A stretch of 64,000 bases of DNA from Alphaproteobacteria bacterium (GCA_018823835.1 JAHJHT010000010.1:1-64000); one strand, 5' to 3'; positions 35,737 to 45,573 are shown, numbered from the stretch's first letter. A program made the numbers and translations. Notes: generated from the sequence alone by a model not told the origin.

Positions 35737-36981
35737 TTACGGGCAGCTCGGGTTTTCGCGGCTGACCGCACCCAGCGCCAGGAATTCCTCTTCGGGAATG
35801 CCGAGCGTCTGGTTGACCTGCGAGACAACCTTGACGAGCTTGTTGTAGAGATTTCCGTCAGCACCTTCCGAGACTTCCGTCAGGTACATGTCGGCGACCG
35901 CGTTGCGGTTCTTGTCGAGCGACACCTTGCCGGTCGGCGTGTCGAAGGAGAGCTTCGACAGAGCCTCGCGGAATTTCTTGCCGCCGTCGGAGACGTCGCC
36001 GCCGACCTCGTCAAGTGCCAGGATGGCTGCCTTGGTGTTGATGTAGTAGCCGTGTGCGAACAGCGACGGCGACGGGAAGGCGTCGGGCTGCTTCTTGTAG
36101 GCCTCGACGAAAGCCAGCCATTCCGGCGTGTCGTTGGTGTCGGCGATCGGGCCGGCCGAAGGCGTACCGATGACGACGTCGCGCATCTTGCCCTTCGAGG
36201 ACAGCACTGTCTGGTCGACGGTGATCGAACCGCCGATCAACGGCGCCTCGCCGCCTGCCTGCTGGTACTGGGTAAGGAAGTTGACGCCATCGGCGCCGCC
36301 AAGTGCCACGTAGATCGCGTCGACATCGTCAGGAATCGCGGCGATGACCGAGGAGTAGTCCTTGTTGCCGATCGGCACCCATGACTTCGACGGCACGGTG
36401 CCGCCAGCCTTGCAGAATTCGGCCATGAAACCGAAGACCTGCGTGTAGGGGAAGGAATAGTCTTCCGCCACGGTCGCGACCTTCTTGTAGCCCTTCTCGT
36501 TGAAGGCATAGGTACCGAGACCGGCCATCCACTGCGCGCCGTCAGTCGAGAAGCGGAAGAAGTTCTCCGCCGGATCCCGCAGCGTCGTGTCTTGTGCCGC
36601 GGACGTGCCGTTGATGAAGGTCACGTCCGGCTGCGTCTTGGCGTAATCCTTGACGGCGATGCCCTCGTCGCCCGAGAGCGGGCCGACGACGACCTTGACG
36701 CCGTCCTGCTCGACAAGCTTGCGTACGGCGCGCACGGCGCTGTCGGGCGATGCGTCGGACGAGCCCTTGACGATTTCGATCTTCTTGCCGCCGGCCATGC
36801 CGTTGGCTTCCTCGATCGCCAGCATGGCACCGCGCATGCCGTCTTCGCCGAGGACCGTGAACGCACCCTCGAACGTCGCGAGTATGCCAAGCTTGATCGT
36901 GTCTTCCGCCAGTGCGAGCGACGGAGCGGTCAGCCCCGTGGCCAGCGCCAGCGCCAGCAGTGTACGTCGATGGATATGCAT
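35737..36981 (-). CDS. Periplasmic substrate-binding protein of HAAT-type ABC importer (LivK-like)
   Basis: 414 residues. A signal peptide (RRTLLALALATGLTAPSLALA) is followed by the type I periplasmic fold beginning DTIKLGILATFEGAFTVLGEDG; AIEEANGMAGGKKIEIV and VVVGPLSGDEG are family landmarks. It captures the substrate for LivH/LivM. The DUF of relatives ranges from amino acids to short amides and aromatics, so specificity cannot be read off. It lies 42 bp after livM in the same run. Confidence 0.92.
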   Translation of the reverse strand: MHIHRRTLLALALATGLTAPSLALAEDTIKLGILATFEGAFTVLGEDGMRGAMLAIEEANGMAGGKKIEIVKGSSDASPDSAVRAVRKLVEQDGVKVVVGPLSGDEGIAVKDYAKTQPDVTFINGTSAAQDTTLRDPAENFFRFSTDGAQWMAGLGTYAFNEKGYKKVATVAEDYSFPYTQVFGFMAEFCKAGGTVPSKSWVPIGNKDYSSVIAAIPDDVDAIYVALGGADGVNFLTQYQQAGGEAPLIGGSITVDQTVLSSKGKMRDVVIGTPSAGPIADTNDTPEWLAFVEAYKKQPDAFPSPSLFAHGYYINTKAAILALDEVGGDVSDGGKKFREALSKLSFDTPTGKVSLDKNRNAVADMYLTEVSEGADGNLYNKLVKVVSQVNQTLGIPEEEFLALGAVSRENPSCP

Positions 36982-37023
36982 TGCTTCCTCCCAGTTACAG
37001 ATTGCTACTACCCCGCCCGGTCC

Positions 37024-38052
37024 CTACGGACCGGAGCGCAAGGACTCCTGTCTAAGATGCGGCTTCAGTTTGCCCCACAGTCCAAGGAGACCATCCGGTG
37101 AGATGAAGACGATCGCCAGGAAGAACAGGCCGATCAGCGTGTTGAAACGCTCGGCCCCGACTATGTCGATGGCGAAGGTCTGCATCAGAACAACGACGAG
37201 TGCGCCCAGAAACGGGCCGATCGGGTGGCGCATTCCCCCGATGACGGCGATGATCAGCACGTTGATCGCGGCGCCGACGCCGATCGTGCCCGGCGAGATG
37301 CGGCCGTTGAACCAGACCAGCAGGACTCCGGCGAGGCCGGCGATCAATCCGGCGTAGAAATAGGTGACGATCTTGTGCTGGGTCACATGGAAGCCCAGCG
37401 CCCGCATGCGGCGCGGGTTGTCGCGCAGTGCCTGCAGCGCCAGCCCGAAGGTCGAGCGCGCGCAGTAGAGCACCGCCGCATAGGCGACCACGGCGACACC
37501 CAGGCACAGATAGTAGAAGGGCATCGGATCGCGCCAGTAGATGCCCAGGAAATCGGGCGCGCGAATGCCGGTGAAGCCGGGGAATCCGTTGAAGAGCGCG
37601 TAGTTCTGCTGCGTGAAATAATACATGGCCGTGGCGATCGCCAGCGTGATCATGATCGTGTAGATGCCGTCGGTGCGCGCCGAAATCGCGCCGATCAGCG
37701 CCGAGGCGATGCCGGCGACAAACACGGCGATCGGCACCACCACCCACCACGGCCAGCCGAAGCCGTGAACATTCGAGTTGTTCTCGCCAAAGATCGCGAC
37801 CATGTAGCCGGCGAGGCCCGCCACCGTTATCTGCGCCAGGCTGACCATGCCGCCATAGCCGGCCAGCATCATCAGCGACAACGCAATCATGCCCCAGATC
37901 AGCGAATACCCGCCGATCTGCGTCAGGAAGAAGTCGGATGCAATCGCCGGGTAAAGAAGCAGCGCGACGGCGAGCAGAACCTGCCCGATGCCGATGTCGC
38001 CGAGCAGGGTGTCGACGCGGGACTTACGAGGGGTTTCGATCGCCAGCGTCAT
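37024..38052 (-). CDS. LivM-type ABC transporter permease
   Basis: 342 residues, about nine membrane segments. The start at 38052 overlaps the livH stop (ATGA); an upstream in-frame reading would run far into livH and is rejected. The EAA-like loop is FGLALQALRDNPRRMRALGFHV, typical of LivM; the C-terminus ends FFLAIVFISPDGLLGLWGKL. It forms the inner-membrane channel with LivH. Confidence 0.93.
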   Translation of the reverse strand: MTLAIETPRKSRVDTLLGDIGIGQVLLAVALLLYPAIASDFFLTQIGGYSLIWGMIALSLMMLAGYGGMVSLAQITVAGLAGYMVAIFGENNSNVHGFGWPWWVVVPIAVFVAGIASALIGAISARTDGIYTIMITLAIATAMYYFTQQNYALFNGFPGFTGIRAPDFLGIYWRDPMPFYYLCLGVAVVAYAAVLYCARSTFGLALQALRDNPRRMRALGFHVTQHKIVTYFYAGLIAGLAGVLLVWFNGRISPGTIGVGAAINVLIIAVIGGMRHPIGPFLGALVVVLMQTFAIDIVGAERFNTLIGLFFLAIVFISPDGLLGLWGKLKPHLRQESLRSGP

Positions 38053-39086
38053 AGCGACTTGCCCATGATGCCCTGCGGCCGGATCGCCAAGGTGACCACC
38101 ATGATGACGAAGGTCAGCACGATGCCGTAGGTCGGGAAGTAGACGAGGCCGATCTGCTCGGCGAGGCCGATCAGCAGGGCGCCGATGGCAGCCCCGGTAA
38201 TCGAGCCCATGCCGCCGACGATGACCACCACCAGTGAGGCCAGCAGATAGCGGACGTCCTCGCCCGGCGCGACCGACAGCGCCGAGCCGCCGACGACTCC
38301 GGCGAAGCCGGCCAGTCCGGCACCGATGGCGAAGACGATCGCGAAGACGGCATGCACGTTGACGCCGGAAGCGGCAAGCATCGCGCGGTCGTCGACACCG
38401 GCGCGGATCATCATGCCCACCCGCGTCTTGTTGAGCAGTAGCCACAGGCCGATGCCGATGACGATGGCAACGCCGAGCACAACGAGGCGGTAGAACGGGT
38501 AGTTGATGTAGACGGCGTCGCCGTTAGACCTGAACGCCGTGATGATCGGCAGCTTGACGGCGCCGTCCAGCCATTCCGGCGTGGTGATCTGGTAGGTCGC
38601 GCCGGTCCACATCCACAGCATCAGGTCGGCCGCGACGATCGAGATGCCGATAGTCACCAAGGTCTGGCGCAAGTCGTCGCCTTCCAGCCGGCGGAACACC
38701 GTGACCTGGAGAACGACGCCGATGAGCGCGAGCACCAGGAATCCGGCTGCGACGCCGAGCAGCCAGTAGCCGGTCAGCCGCGTCACCTCGTAACCGATGT
38801 AGGCGCCGACGAGGTAGAGCGAGCCGTGCGCGAGATTGACGTTGCGCATCAGGCCGAAGACCAGGGTGAAGCCGCTGGCGACCAGAAAGTAGAGGCCGGC
38901 CAGCGTGATACCGTTGAAGATCGAACTGACGAAGGCCTTCTTTGAAATCAGGATATCGTTCAGCCAGTCCGGCCAGATGGCAAAGATCAGCCACGCCATC
39001 ACGGCGGCGAACAGAAGCGCGGCAATGCCCCACCCCTGTCGCTTCGTGATGCCGGCCCCCGCCGTCTGCTGGTCGAGCACGCTCAT
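38049..39086 (-). CDS. LivH-type ABC transporter permease
   Basis: 345 residues, eight or so membrane segments. Family landmarks are NGITLAGLYFLVASGFTLVFGLMRNVNLAHGSLYLVGAYI near residue 38 (read in two pieces), the NKTRVGMMIRAGVDDRAMLAASG loop and GGMGSITGAAIGALLIGLAEQ. It overlaps both the amidohydrolase stop upstream and livM downstream by four bases, so the three are translationally coupled. Confidence 0.93.
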   Translation of the reverse strand: MSVLDQQTAGAGITKRQGWGIAALLFAAVMAWLIFAIWPDWLNDILISKKAFVSSIFNGITLAGLYFLVASGFTLVFGLMRNVNLAHGSLYLVGAYIGYEVTRLTGYWLLGVAAGFLVLALIGVVLQVTVFRRLEGDDLRQTLVTIGISIVAADLMLWMWTGATYQITTPEWLDGAVKLPIITAFRSNGDAVYINYPFYRLVVLGVAIVIGIGLWLLLNKTRVGMMIRAGVDDRAMLAASGVNVHAVFAIVFAIGAGLAGFAGVVGGSALSVAPGEDVRYLLASLVVVIVGGMGSITGAAIGALLIGLAEQIGLVYFPTYGIVLTFVIMVVTLAIRPQGIMGKSL

Positions 39087-40411
39087 GCGGTCAGCCGGCG
39101 CCTCTGCTCGTTAATGCGCGGCGCCTTGTGGAACTTGCCGTCCTTCATGATGGCCAGGATGCGGTTCTTGTCCTGCAGGATGCGCACATCGGCTATCGGG
39201 TCGCCGTCGACCAGCAGCAGGTCGGCGAGATAGCCTTCCTTGATCAGGCCGAGCTCGTCTTCCATGTTCATGATGTGGCCGCCATACTTGGTGCCGGCCT
39301 GGATCGCCTCCATCGGCGAAAAGCCGAGCATCTCGACGAAGGTCTGCAGGTCCTTGGCATTGGTACCCTGCGGGGTCCAGGCGAAGCCATAGTCGCCGCC
39401 GATGCAGATGCGGATGCCGCGGCGATGCATCTTCTTCATCGTGTCGATGCACATTTCGAGTTCGCGCTCGTACTCCAGCGAAAGCGCCGAGCCGGGTTTG
39501 ATGCCCCACTGCTCGGCATAGCGCGCCGTGTTGATCAGCCAGGCGATGCCGGGGGCGACGATGTGCTTGTCCTTGGCCGCCTCCAGCATGTCGAGCGACT
39601 CTTCATCGGCGAAGGAGGCGTGGTAGATGTTCTGGATGCCGTGCCGGATGCACTGCTTGACCGAGCCGGACGAGCGCGCATGCGCCGCCAGCACCTTGCC
39701 ACGGCAACGCGCCTCGGAGGCGGCCATCGCCACTTCCTCTTCCGACATCGGCGTTTCTTCTGCACCCATGCCGGTGATGGATTCGCCCGACAGGTTGAGC
39801 TTGATGGAATCGACGCCGTACTTGATGAGCTGGCGCACCGTGCGCCGGATTTCTTCGGGACCCGAGACCACGAGGCCGAGGTTCAGCCCCTCGTGCGGGA
39901 TGTGCGAGGGCGCGGCATCGCCGAGGCCACCGACGGTCGTGATTTCGGGACCGGCCGCCAGGTAGCGAGGTCCGGGATAGCGGCCCTGGTTGATGAACTT
40001 CTTGCACACCACGTCGAGGCGCGGCTTGGCTGAGGCAGCACCGCGACCTGCCGTGAAGCCGGCATCAAGCACCAGCTTGGCCATTTCCATGGTCACCAGC
40101 ATGTGTTCCTCGACCTCCATCATCTGGATCGGGTCGATGCCGGGCGCATTGTTCCAGGAGAGATGCAAATGGCCGTCGATCAGGCCGGGCATCAGCGTCG
40201 CGCCCATTCCGTCGATGACGGTCGCGCCGCCGGCGCCCGGCGCGGCCGAGCCGAAGCGCGACGAGCCCTTGGTGATCTGCTTGATGCGGTTTCCCTGCAC
40301 CAGCACCTCGCCGGTGTAGGGATATTCGCCGGTTGCATCGAGCACCCGCACGTTGGTGAAAAGCGTGCTGCCGTTGCCGTTGCCGTTCCAGCCGTTTGCG
40401 TCGTCAGCCAT
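39083..40411 (-). CDS. Metal-dependent amidohydrolase (prolidase/imidazolonepropionase-like)
   Basis: 442 residues from the ATG at 40411, which has GGAGG five bases upstream. The metal site is complete: HLH in LIDGHLHLSW, a possible carboxylated Lys in VDSIKLNLSG, His in VLAAHARSSGS and in NIYHASFAD, and the catalytic Asp in CIGGDYGFAWTP. No signal peptide, so cytoplasmic. Relatives split amide, lactam or carbamoyl bonds in small molecules and dipeptides. It is co-transcribed with the transporter (ATGA overlap with livH), so it probably acts on the imported compound. Confidence 0.9.
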   Translation of the reverse strand: MADDANGWNGNGNGSTLFTNVRVLDATGEYPYTGEVLVQGNRIKQITKGSSRFGSAAPGAGGATVIDGMGATLMPGLIDGHLHLSWNNAPGIDPIQMMEVEEHMLVTMEMAKLVLDAGFTAGRGAASAKPRLDVVCKKFINQGRYPGPRYLAAGPEITTVGGLGDAAPSHIPHEGLNLGLVVSGPEEIRRTVRQLIKYGVDSIKLNLSGESITGMGAEETPMSEEEVAMAASEARCRGKVLAAHARSSGSVKQCIRHGIQNIYHASFADEESLDMLEAAKDKHIVAPGIAWLINTARYAEQWGIKPGSALSLEYERELEMCIDTMKKMHRRGIRICIGGDYGFAWTPQGTNAKDLQTFVEMLGFSPMEAIQAGTKYGGHIMNMEDELGLIKEGYLADLLLVDGDPIADVRILQDKNRILAIMKDGKFHKAPRINEQRRRLTA

Positions 40412-40461
40412 GAATTCCTCCCGAAGCGATGCGGAAAGGCCGTTCCCGCGAAGCTCTGATC

Positions 40462-41241
40462 CTAACCGTTGTTCCGCTGCAGGAAGTCCGCGAGCTTGCG
40501 GGTTGCCTCCTGCGGTTTTTCGATAGTAGCCCAATGACCGCAGCGGTCCATCGTGGACAGCGTCGCGCCGGCGATTTTGTCGGACAGCGCCTGCGCCACA
40601 CTCACCGGGTTGACGGTATCGGCGTCGCCGGTAACCAGAAGCGTCGGCGCCTTGATGGCGCGTGCATCGACTGCCGTCGCTCGGGACAGCGCCTCGCAGG
40701 TGCGGGCATAGCCCTCCGGATCCTGGCGCATGACGGATTCGCGCACGAAGGCAGCGGCGGCCGGTAAAGTGTCCCGTGTATGGGCGGAGATCGCATTGGC
40801 CACGATAGCGTCGCCAATGTCGGCCATTCCGCCGGCGCGCGCCATCGCGGCGCGGCCTTGCAGCCCGTTGCGAACCGCCTCGGTCGGCTCGGCGAGCGCC
40901 CCGAACAATGCCAGCGACGCGACCGTGCCCGGCTGTTCGACGGCGATGTGCTGGCACACCAGCGTACCCAGGGAATGCCCGACGAAATGGGCTACCTCGA
41001 CGCCAAGGCTCCGGACCGCATCCGCCACGGCTTCGCTCATCGTCTCGATCGACAGCGTGCCGGCTGGCACCGGGGAACGGCCCGAGCCAGGGAGGTCGAC
41101 CCTAATGACACGGTAGCCTGCAAGCGCCGCCATCTGCGGCTGGAACGTGTTCGACGAGCCGCCGAGGCCATGGATCATGACCACCGGAAAACCCTGTCCG
41201 GCGACCTCGACAACCACCGGCCCTATGCGCATCAGCGGCAT
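40462..41241 (-). CDS. Alpha/beta hydrolase, 3-oxoadipate enol-lactonase-like
   Basis: 259 residues, single alpha/beta-hydrolase domain. Oxyanion-hole segment VVMIHGLGGSSNT, nucleophile Ser in FVGHSLGTLV, acid Asp in LLVTGDADTVNP and His in MDRCGHWATIEKP are all in place. The local pattern resembles PcaD and related C-C or lactone hydrolases. The start shares a base with the FAH gene stop (TGATG). Role in cleaving a ring-opening product or an ester is inferred. Confidence 0.88.
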   Translation of the reverse strand: MPLMRIGPVVVEVAGQGFPVVMIHGLGGSSNTFQPQMAALAGYRVIRVDLPGSGRSPVPAGTLSIETMSEAVADAVRSLGVEVAHFVGHSLGTLVCQHIAVEQPGTVASLALFGALAEPTEAVRNGLQGRAAMARAGGMADIGDAIVANAISAHTRDTLPAAAAFVRESVMRQDPEGYARTCEALSRATAVDARAIKAPTLLVTGDADTVNPVSVAQALSDKIAGATLSTMDRCGHWATIEKPQEATRKLADFLQRNNG

Positions 41242-42116
41242 CAGGCGCGCTCCTCGAACCGGTTCTGCAGCGTCCCGATGCCGTCGATCTCGACGCGCAC
41301 CACATCGCCGGCCTTGAGATATTTCGGTGGCGTGAAGCCGATGCCGACCCCGGCCGGCGTCCCGGTGGCAATGATGTCGCCCGGCTGCAGCGTAATGCCC
41401 TCCGACAACGTGGCGATAATCGTCGGAATGTCGAAGATCAGAAGGTTCGTCGTCGAATTCTGGCGCAGGTCGTCATTGACGAAGCAGCGTATGCCCGTCG
41501 TCTCGATGTCGATCTCGTCTTTCGTCACCGCCCACGGTCCCATCGGGCAGAACGTGTCCTGCGACTTGCCGATCAGCCACTGGCTGTATTTGCCCTGCAG
41601 GTCGCGGGCCGTCACGTCATTGATGATCGTATAGCCCCAGACATGGTCGAAAGCGTCGGCTTTGGCGATGCCGCGGCCGGCCTTGCCGATGATCACGGCG
41701 AGCTCGGCTTCGTAGTCGATGGCAGTGGAAATGCCGGAATCGATCAGCACGGCGTCGCTCATGCCGATCACCGATTCCGGCACCTTGGAGAAGATGATCG
41801 GGTGCTTGGGAACCGCACCCGCCTGCGCGCTGGAATCGAAGCCGCTCTTGGCGAATTCATGCGCATGTTCGTGGTAGTTCTTGCCGACGCAGAAGATGTT
41901 GCGGCGCGGCCGCGGGATCGGCGCCTCGAGCGTCACCTGGGAGAGCGGGACCGGCGACAGCGTCGCCGGAAGGCCGGCACCATTGCTGTCGATCAGCGCA
42001 AGCACGCCGGCAGCGGCGCGTTCGACCGGAAAGTCGAAGGGCGCGACGGTCTGGCTGGAGAGATCGACAAGGCCGACACGCCTCTCCCCCGCGATCAAAA
42101 ACGTCGCGACTTTCAT
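41241..42116 (-). CDS. Fumarylacetoacetate hydrolase (FAH) family protein
   Basis: 291 residues. The catalytic domain has NIFCVGKNYHEHAHEF, the metal-binding acids in DYEAELAVIIGK, INDVTARDLQ and the closing TGTPAGVGIGF. Family members hydrolyse beta-diketones or hydrate/decarboxylate 2-oxo acids, often in aromatic breakdown. The ATG at 42116 has GGAGGGG before it. First gene of the catabolic-transport run, divergent from a GntR regulator. Confidence 0.9.
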   Translation of the reverse strand: MKVATFLIAGERRVGLVDLSSQTVAPFDFPVERAAAGVLALIDSNGAGLPATLSPVPLSQVTLEAPIPRPRRNIFCVGKNYHEHAHEFAKSGFDSSAQAGAVPKHPIIFSKVPESVIGMSDAVLIDSGISTAIDYEAELAVIIGKAGRGIAKADAFDHVWGYTIINDVTARDLQGKYSQWLIGKSQDTFCPMGPWAVTKDEIDIETTGIRCFVNDDLRQNSTTNLLIFDIPTIIATLSEGITLQPGDIIATGTPAGVGIGFTPPKYLKAGDVVRVEIDGIGTLQNRFEERA

Positions 42117-42334
42117 ACAACCCCTCCCCTGAACCTTTACTGAACCAATTAAGGTGCCTTTCGTGACACGATAGAGGTGAACTGATCGCGCGGCAAGCGG
42201 GATAATCGACGAAAATTCATGCTGCAGCGCAATAATCCTAGTGCTTCCGGACTGGCGGGTGTGAGCTACCGCACTGGACATCCAGCCTTCACCTGATTAG
42301 ATTGGCGCAAGATTGGATCAGTTCGGACACCGCC

Positions 42335-43006
42335 ATGCCGCGCCTCGTCGCAACCGACATTGCCGCCAAACTAAAGAAACGCATCGAAGCCGGCGAATGG
42401 CTGGAACAGGGCCGCATCCCACCCGAGCGTGATCTGGCGGCCGAATTCGGCGTTGCCCGCAATACGGTCAGGCGGGCTGTGGGACTGCTGCAGGAAAGCG
42501 GCGCTGTCAGTCGTGAAGTCGGCCGCGGCACCTTCCTCGTTGCCGCCAATGTCGACACGCTGGCCGGCGCGATAAAGCGCATGGAAGGGGCAAGCCCCGC
42601 GGACATGATGGAAATCCGTGAATTGCTGGAGCCCGCGGCGGCAGCGTTCGCGGCCACCAATGCCAGCGCCGGCGAGATCGAGGCCGTAAGGGAGGCGCAT
42701 CTGGCTGCCTGTGACGCCATCGAGATGCCTGTCTTCGAGCATTGGGACGCGGAGTTCCACCACCGGATTTTCAGCTGCTCGCGCAACGAATTCCTGCGCG
42801 AGATCCACAATCTGATGCGCGTTTTGCGCAACCAGGCGCCATGGTTCGAGATGAAAAAGCGGTCATTCTCGGAGGAGAGGCGCCAGACATACTGCCAGGA
42901 GCATGAGGCAATCCTGGTCGCGCTTTCGAAACGCGATTCCGATAGCGCAAGAGAGGCGATGCTTCAGCACCTGAAGAGCGTCGGACGAAATCTTCTGGGG
43001 CGGTGA
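42335..43006 (+). CDS. GntR/FadR-family transcriptional regulator
   Basis: 223 residues from the ATG at 42335; an in-frame TTG at 42302 would add 11. A winged helix-turn-helix (RIPPERDLAAEFGVARNTVRRAVGLLQESGAV) is followed by an FCD-type helical ligand domain (EIRELLEPAAAAFAATNA, HWDAEFHHRIFSCSRNEFL) with His and Asp residues that in the family bind a metal and a carboxylate ligand. Divergent from the FAH-amidohydrolase-transport run, which it most likely controls. The 218-bp intergenic stretch holds no operator I can call with confidence. Confidence 0.9.
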   Translation: MPRLVATDIAAKLKKRIEAGEWLEQGRIPPERDLAAEFGVARNTVRRAVGLLQESGAVSREVGRGTFLVAANVDTLAGAIKRMEGASPADMMEIRELLEPAAAAFAATNASAGEIEAVREAHLAACDAIEMPVFEHWDAEFHHRIFSCSRNEFLREIHNLMRVLRNQAPWFEMKKRSFSEERRQTYCQEHEAILVALSKRDSDSAREAMLQHLKSVGRNLLGR

Positions 43007-43155
43007 GAACCTCACAAACTTTTCTTTCGATCGGATTGAACGGCTACAGGACTCGCAGTCTCGATGGTGCCCGCAGGCGATGTAATTGCGGCACAACCTA
43101 TCCTGCGTTCCAGTATTGGGGGCGACTATGATCTCTACTGGCTTGGGGTGACGCA

Positions 43156-44340
43156 ATGTTGGGAGCGCTCCTTGCATGGGAACATGGCAGCGGCCGCGGC
43201 CATGTTGTTCAATTGAGAACGGTGGCCGAGGCGGTCCAGGACCGCTTCACCTTCGACGCCGCCCTGTGCGATCTGACGTTCAAGGACGAGTTGGCGGGAC
43301 TTTGCGACGCGGTGCAGGGCCCGTGGCTGCCCTATTCGGGGGATTACCGAGAATCCCGCGGAAGTCCACCCAGGGCGACATGGGGCGAATTTCTCGGGGA
43401 CTACGGTTTCCTCAACCCGGAAACCTTGCGCGAAAGCATCGCCTGGTGGCAGGGAGTGATGCGCGAGTGCGACATCTCGCTGGTCATTGCCGACTGCGCG
43501 CCCTGTGCCCTCATGGCAGCACGGGGTCTCGGCATTCCCGCTATCGCCATAGGGACCGGCTATCTGGTCCCACCGGCGGAGATGCAGGAGTTTCAGGTTC
43601 TGCTGCCCCGTTACTCGACCCGCATCTACGACGAAGCGGAGATCGTCGACACGATCAATTCGGTGGTCCCCGAGTTCGGGGTGCCGAAGCTTGATCGGCT
43701 GCCGCAGGTTTATACGTCCTCTGACCAGCTCGCCTTTACCATTGGGATGCTCGACCCGTACTCCGAGTGGCGGCGGCAACCCCTGCTTCCGCCGATCATC
43801 GGAGGGGAGGCGGAGCCTGTGTCCGGAGGCGAAGAGGTATTCGTCTACTTCTCTACCAGGGCGCAATCCAGCCCAGAGCTGATAGAAGCAATCGGAAGCC
43901 TTGGAGTACCAGTGAGGGTCTTCATTCCCGGTATCGACGACGAGGTTGCCTACGGGCTCGCGCAGCGAGGTGTCCTCGTCGAGCGCTCACCTGTCCCTGT
44001 GGACCTCGTGGCGAAGCGCAGCCGACTGCTGGTCAACGCGGCACAGCATGGCACGCTGTGCCTGGGCCTGGCTACCGGAATACCTCAGGTAGCGGCGCCG
44101 CAGCAACGGGAGCAACAATACAATGCGGAGGCGGTTGAGAAGTACGGGGTCCTGAAAGTCGCCAGCGAAGCAGAGAGAAGCGCCGAGCATTTTCGCGCGA
44201 TCGTACTCAACGCCTGTGAAGACGCCGCGATGGCGCGCCGGTCAAGGGAGTTGGCCGATGAACTTCGACCACAGCTGCAGGCCAATCGGCGCAAACTAAT
44301 CAGGCGCAGGATTTCATCAGTCATGGATTTCAAGGTATAG
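43156..44340 (+). CDS. GT1-like glycosyltransferase (UDP-glucuronosyl/glucosyltransferase superfamily)
   Basis: 394 residues, two Rossmann domains of the GT-B fold: an acceptor domain opening WEHGSGRGHVVQLRTVAEAV and a C-terminal donor domain with the sugar-nucleotide region LLVNAAQHGTLCLGLATGIPQVAAPQQREQQYNAEAV, close to the consensus of macrolide and flavonoid transferases. The usual GGxGT is read as AAQHGT. No membrane helix. It ends three bases from the convergent acyltransferase. Acceptor unknown. Confidence 0.85.
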   Translation: MLGALLAWEHGSGRGHVVQLRTVAEAVQDRFTFDAALCDLTFKDELAGLCDAVQGPWLPYSGDYRESRGSPPRATWGEFLGDYGFLNPETLRESIAWWQGVMRECDISLVIADCAPCALMAARGLGIPAIAIGTGYLVPPAEMQEFQVLLPRYSTRIYDEAEIVDTINSVVPEFGVPKLDRLPQVYTSSDQLAFTIGMLDPYSEWRRQPLLPPIIGGEAEPVSGGEEVFVYFSTRAQSSPELIEAIGSLGVPVRVFIPGIDDEVAYGLAQRGVLVERSPVPVDLVAKRSRLLVNAAQHGTLCLGLATGIPQVAAPQQREQQYNAEAVEKYGVLKVASEAERSAEHFRAIVLNACEDAAMARRSRELADELRPQLQANRRKLIRRRISSVMDFKV

Positions 44341-44343
44341 GCT

Positions 44344-45573
44344 TCAGCCTGCCTTGGTGAGCACCGGCAGTCCGAACAGCGGCCTCAATACGGCGACCCT
44401 GCGTATAGCTTCATAGCCCAGCGCACAGCCAAGGATTGTCGTCATGACGATCGTCGTCGCCTCGATCGCAAGCGGTGCCTCGTGCATCGTGAACCAGTAG
44501 CTGATGAGCAGGGTGATCGTCTGGTGGAGGATATAATAGGGGAAAATCGCGGCGGTCAGATAGCCTAGTGTCCGGCTCGGGCGGTTTGCGAACCTGCGCG
44601 CCAGCCCAAGCAACGTGACGACGATCGACCAGCCGTAAACGACCCTCAAAAGCACGAATCCCGTCAGCAGTCGCGGATCTGATGTCACGGCGAATTCGTT
44701 GAGAAATGCCGTCAGCACCAGGCCTCCCAGAAGTAGCGAGAGGACAGTTGCCAGCGGCAGCGATCTGTCGACCGCGCTCCAGAAATCGTCACTCTTGGCC
44801 GCAAGGAAGCCAAACAGGAAGAAAGTGAGGGTCTTGGCGATGTAGGCCCAGTCCCCCCACAAGGCGAGAGTGGTCGGAAAGTAGGGATCAAGGATCATCG
44901 CATAAGCGACGAACGGGATCGCCGGGACGAGCAGCAGACGCCAGGCGCGTCCCCTCGCCAGCCAGGCGAAGAACGGCCCGCCAAGCGCGGTCGTTGCCGG
45001 CTTCAGCAGCGGCAGGCACAGCGCCACGACCATCGTGTAGACGAGGATGTAGGCTACGTACCAGAGGTGGTTCCAGGGCGGCCTGACCATCGAGAACTCC
45101 CCGAAACCCAGATAGTCGCGGTAGAAGGCGAGATAGCCTGGCTCGATCTCGCCCAGGTAGCGAAGCTCCACATAGGTCTGCGGCGCGCAGACCACCGCCA
45201 TGCCGAATGCCAGCGGCACAAGAAGCCGCGTGACGCGCTGGGAAAGAAATCTCCGCACGGTCGTCTTGTCGATTGCATATCGGACTGCCGCGCCGGAAAT
45301 GAAGAACAGGAGCGGCAACCGCCAGCCCGTCAGGCCCATGAGGGGCTCCAGGAAACCGACGTCGTGGCGGCTCTTCAGGTACCAGTCCCACGTCACGTAG
45401 AACATGCCGACGTGGTAGAAGATCAGGACGCTGAACGCGAAAATCCTCAGCCAGTCGAGATCATGACGCCGTTGCGCCGGATCAGCCGCCAAGGCCGCAT
45501 GACGGCGGGCATCACTCGCCGATGACTTTTCAGGCGCAATGGAAGCGGCAACGGTCATTAAGGACCCAGACAT
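44344..45573 (-). CDS. Acyltransferase 3 family integral membrane protein
   Basis: 409 residues with about ten membrane helices. The N-terminal RRHDLDWLRIFAFSVLIFYHVGMF carries the His of the family's active site; a further Arg is in RLLVPLAFGM. Such proteins move acyl, often acetyl or succinyl, groups onto sugars and glucans at the inner membrane (OpgC-like). It starts 47 bp behind the FecR-domain gene on the same strand and could share its transcript; an ATG five codons in is an alternative start. Confidence 0.9.
   Translation of the reverse strand: MSGSLMTVAASIAPEKSSASDARRHAALAADPAQRRHDLDWLRIFAFSVLIFYHVGMFYVTWDWYLKSRHDVGFLEPLMGLTGWRLPLLFFISGAAVRYAIDKTTVRRFLSQRVTRLLVPLAFGMAVVCAPQTYVELRYLGEIEPGYLAFYRDYLGFGEFSMVRPPWNHLWYVAYILVYTMVVALCLPLLKPATTALGGPFFAWLARGRAWRLLLVPAIPFVAYAMILDPYFPTTLALWGDWAYIAKTLTFFLFGFLAAKSDDFWSAVDRSLPLATVLSLLLGGLVLTAFLNEFAVTSDPRLLTGFVLLRVVYGWSIVVTLLGLARRFANRPSRTLGYLTAAIFPYYILHQTITLLISYWFTMHEAPLAIEATTIVMTTILGCALGYEAIRRVAVLRPLFGLPVLTKAG

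Noticed and set aside
42117..42334. Imperfect ACC-AATTAA-GGT symmetry in the GntR-FAH gap
   Set aside because: The symmetry is only three bases a side and could be chance. No site was called.
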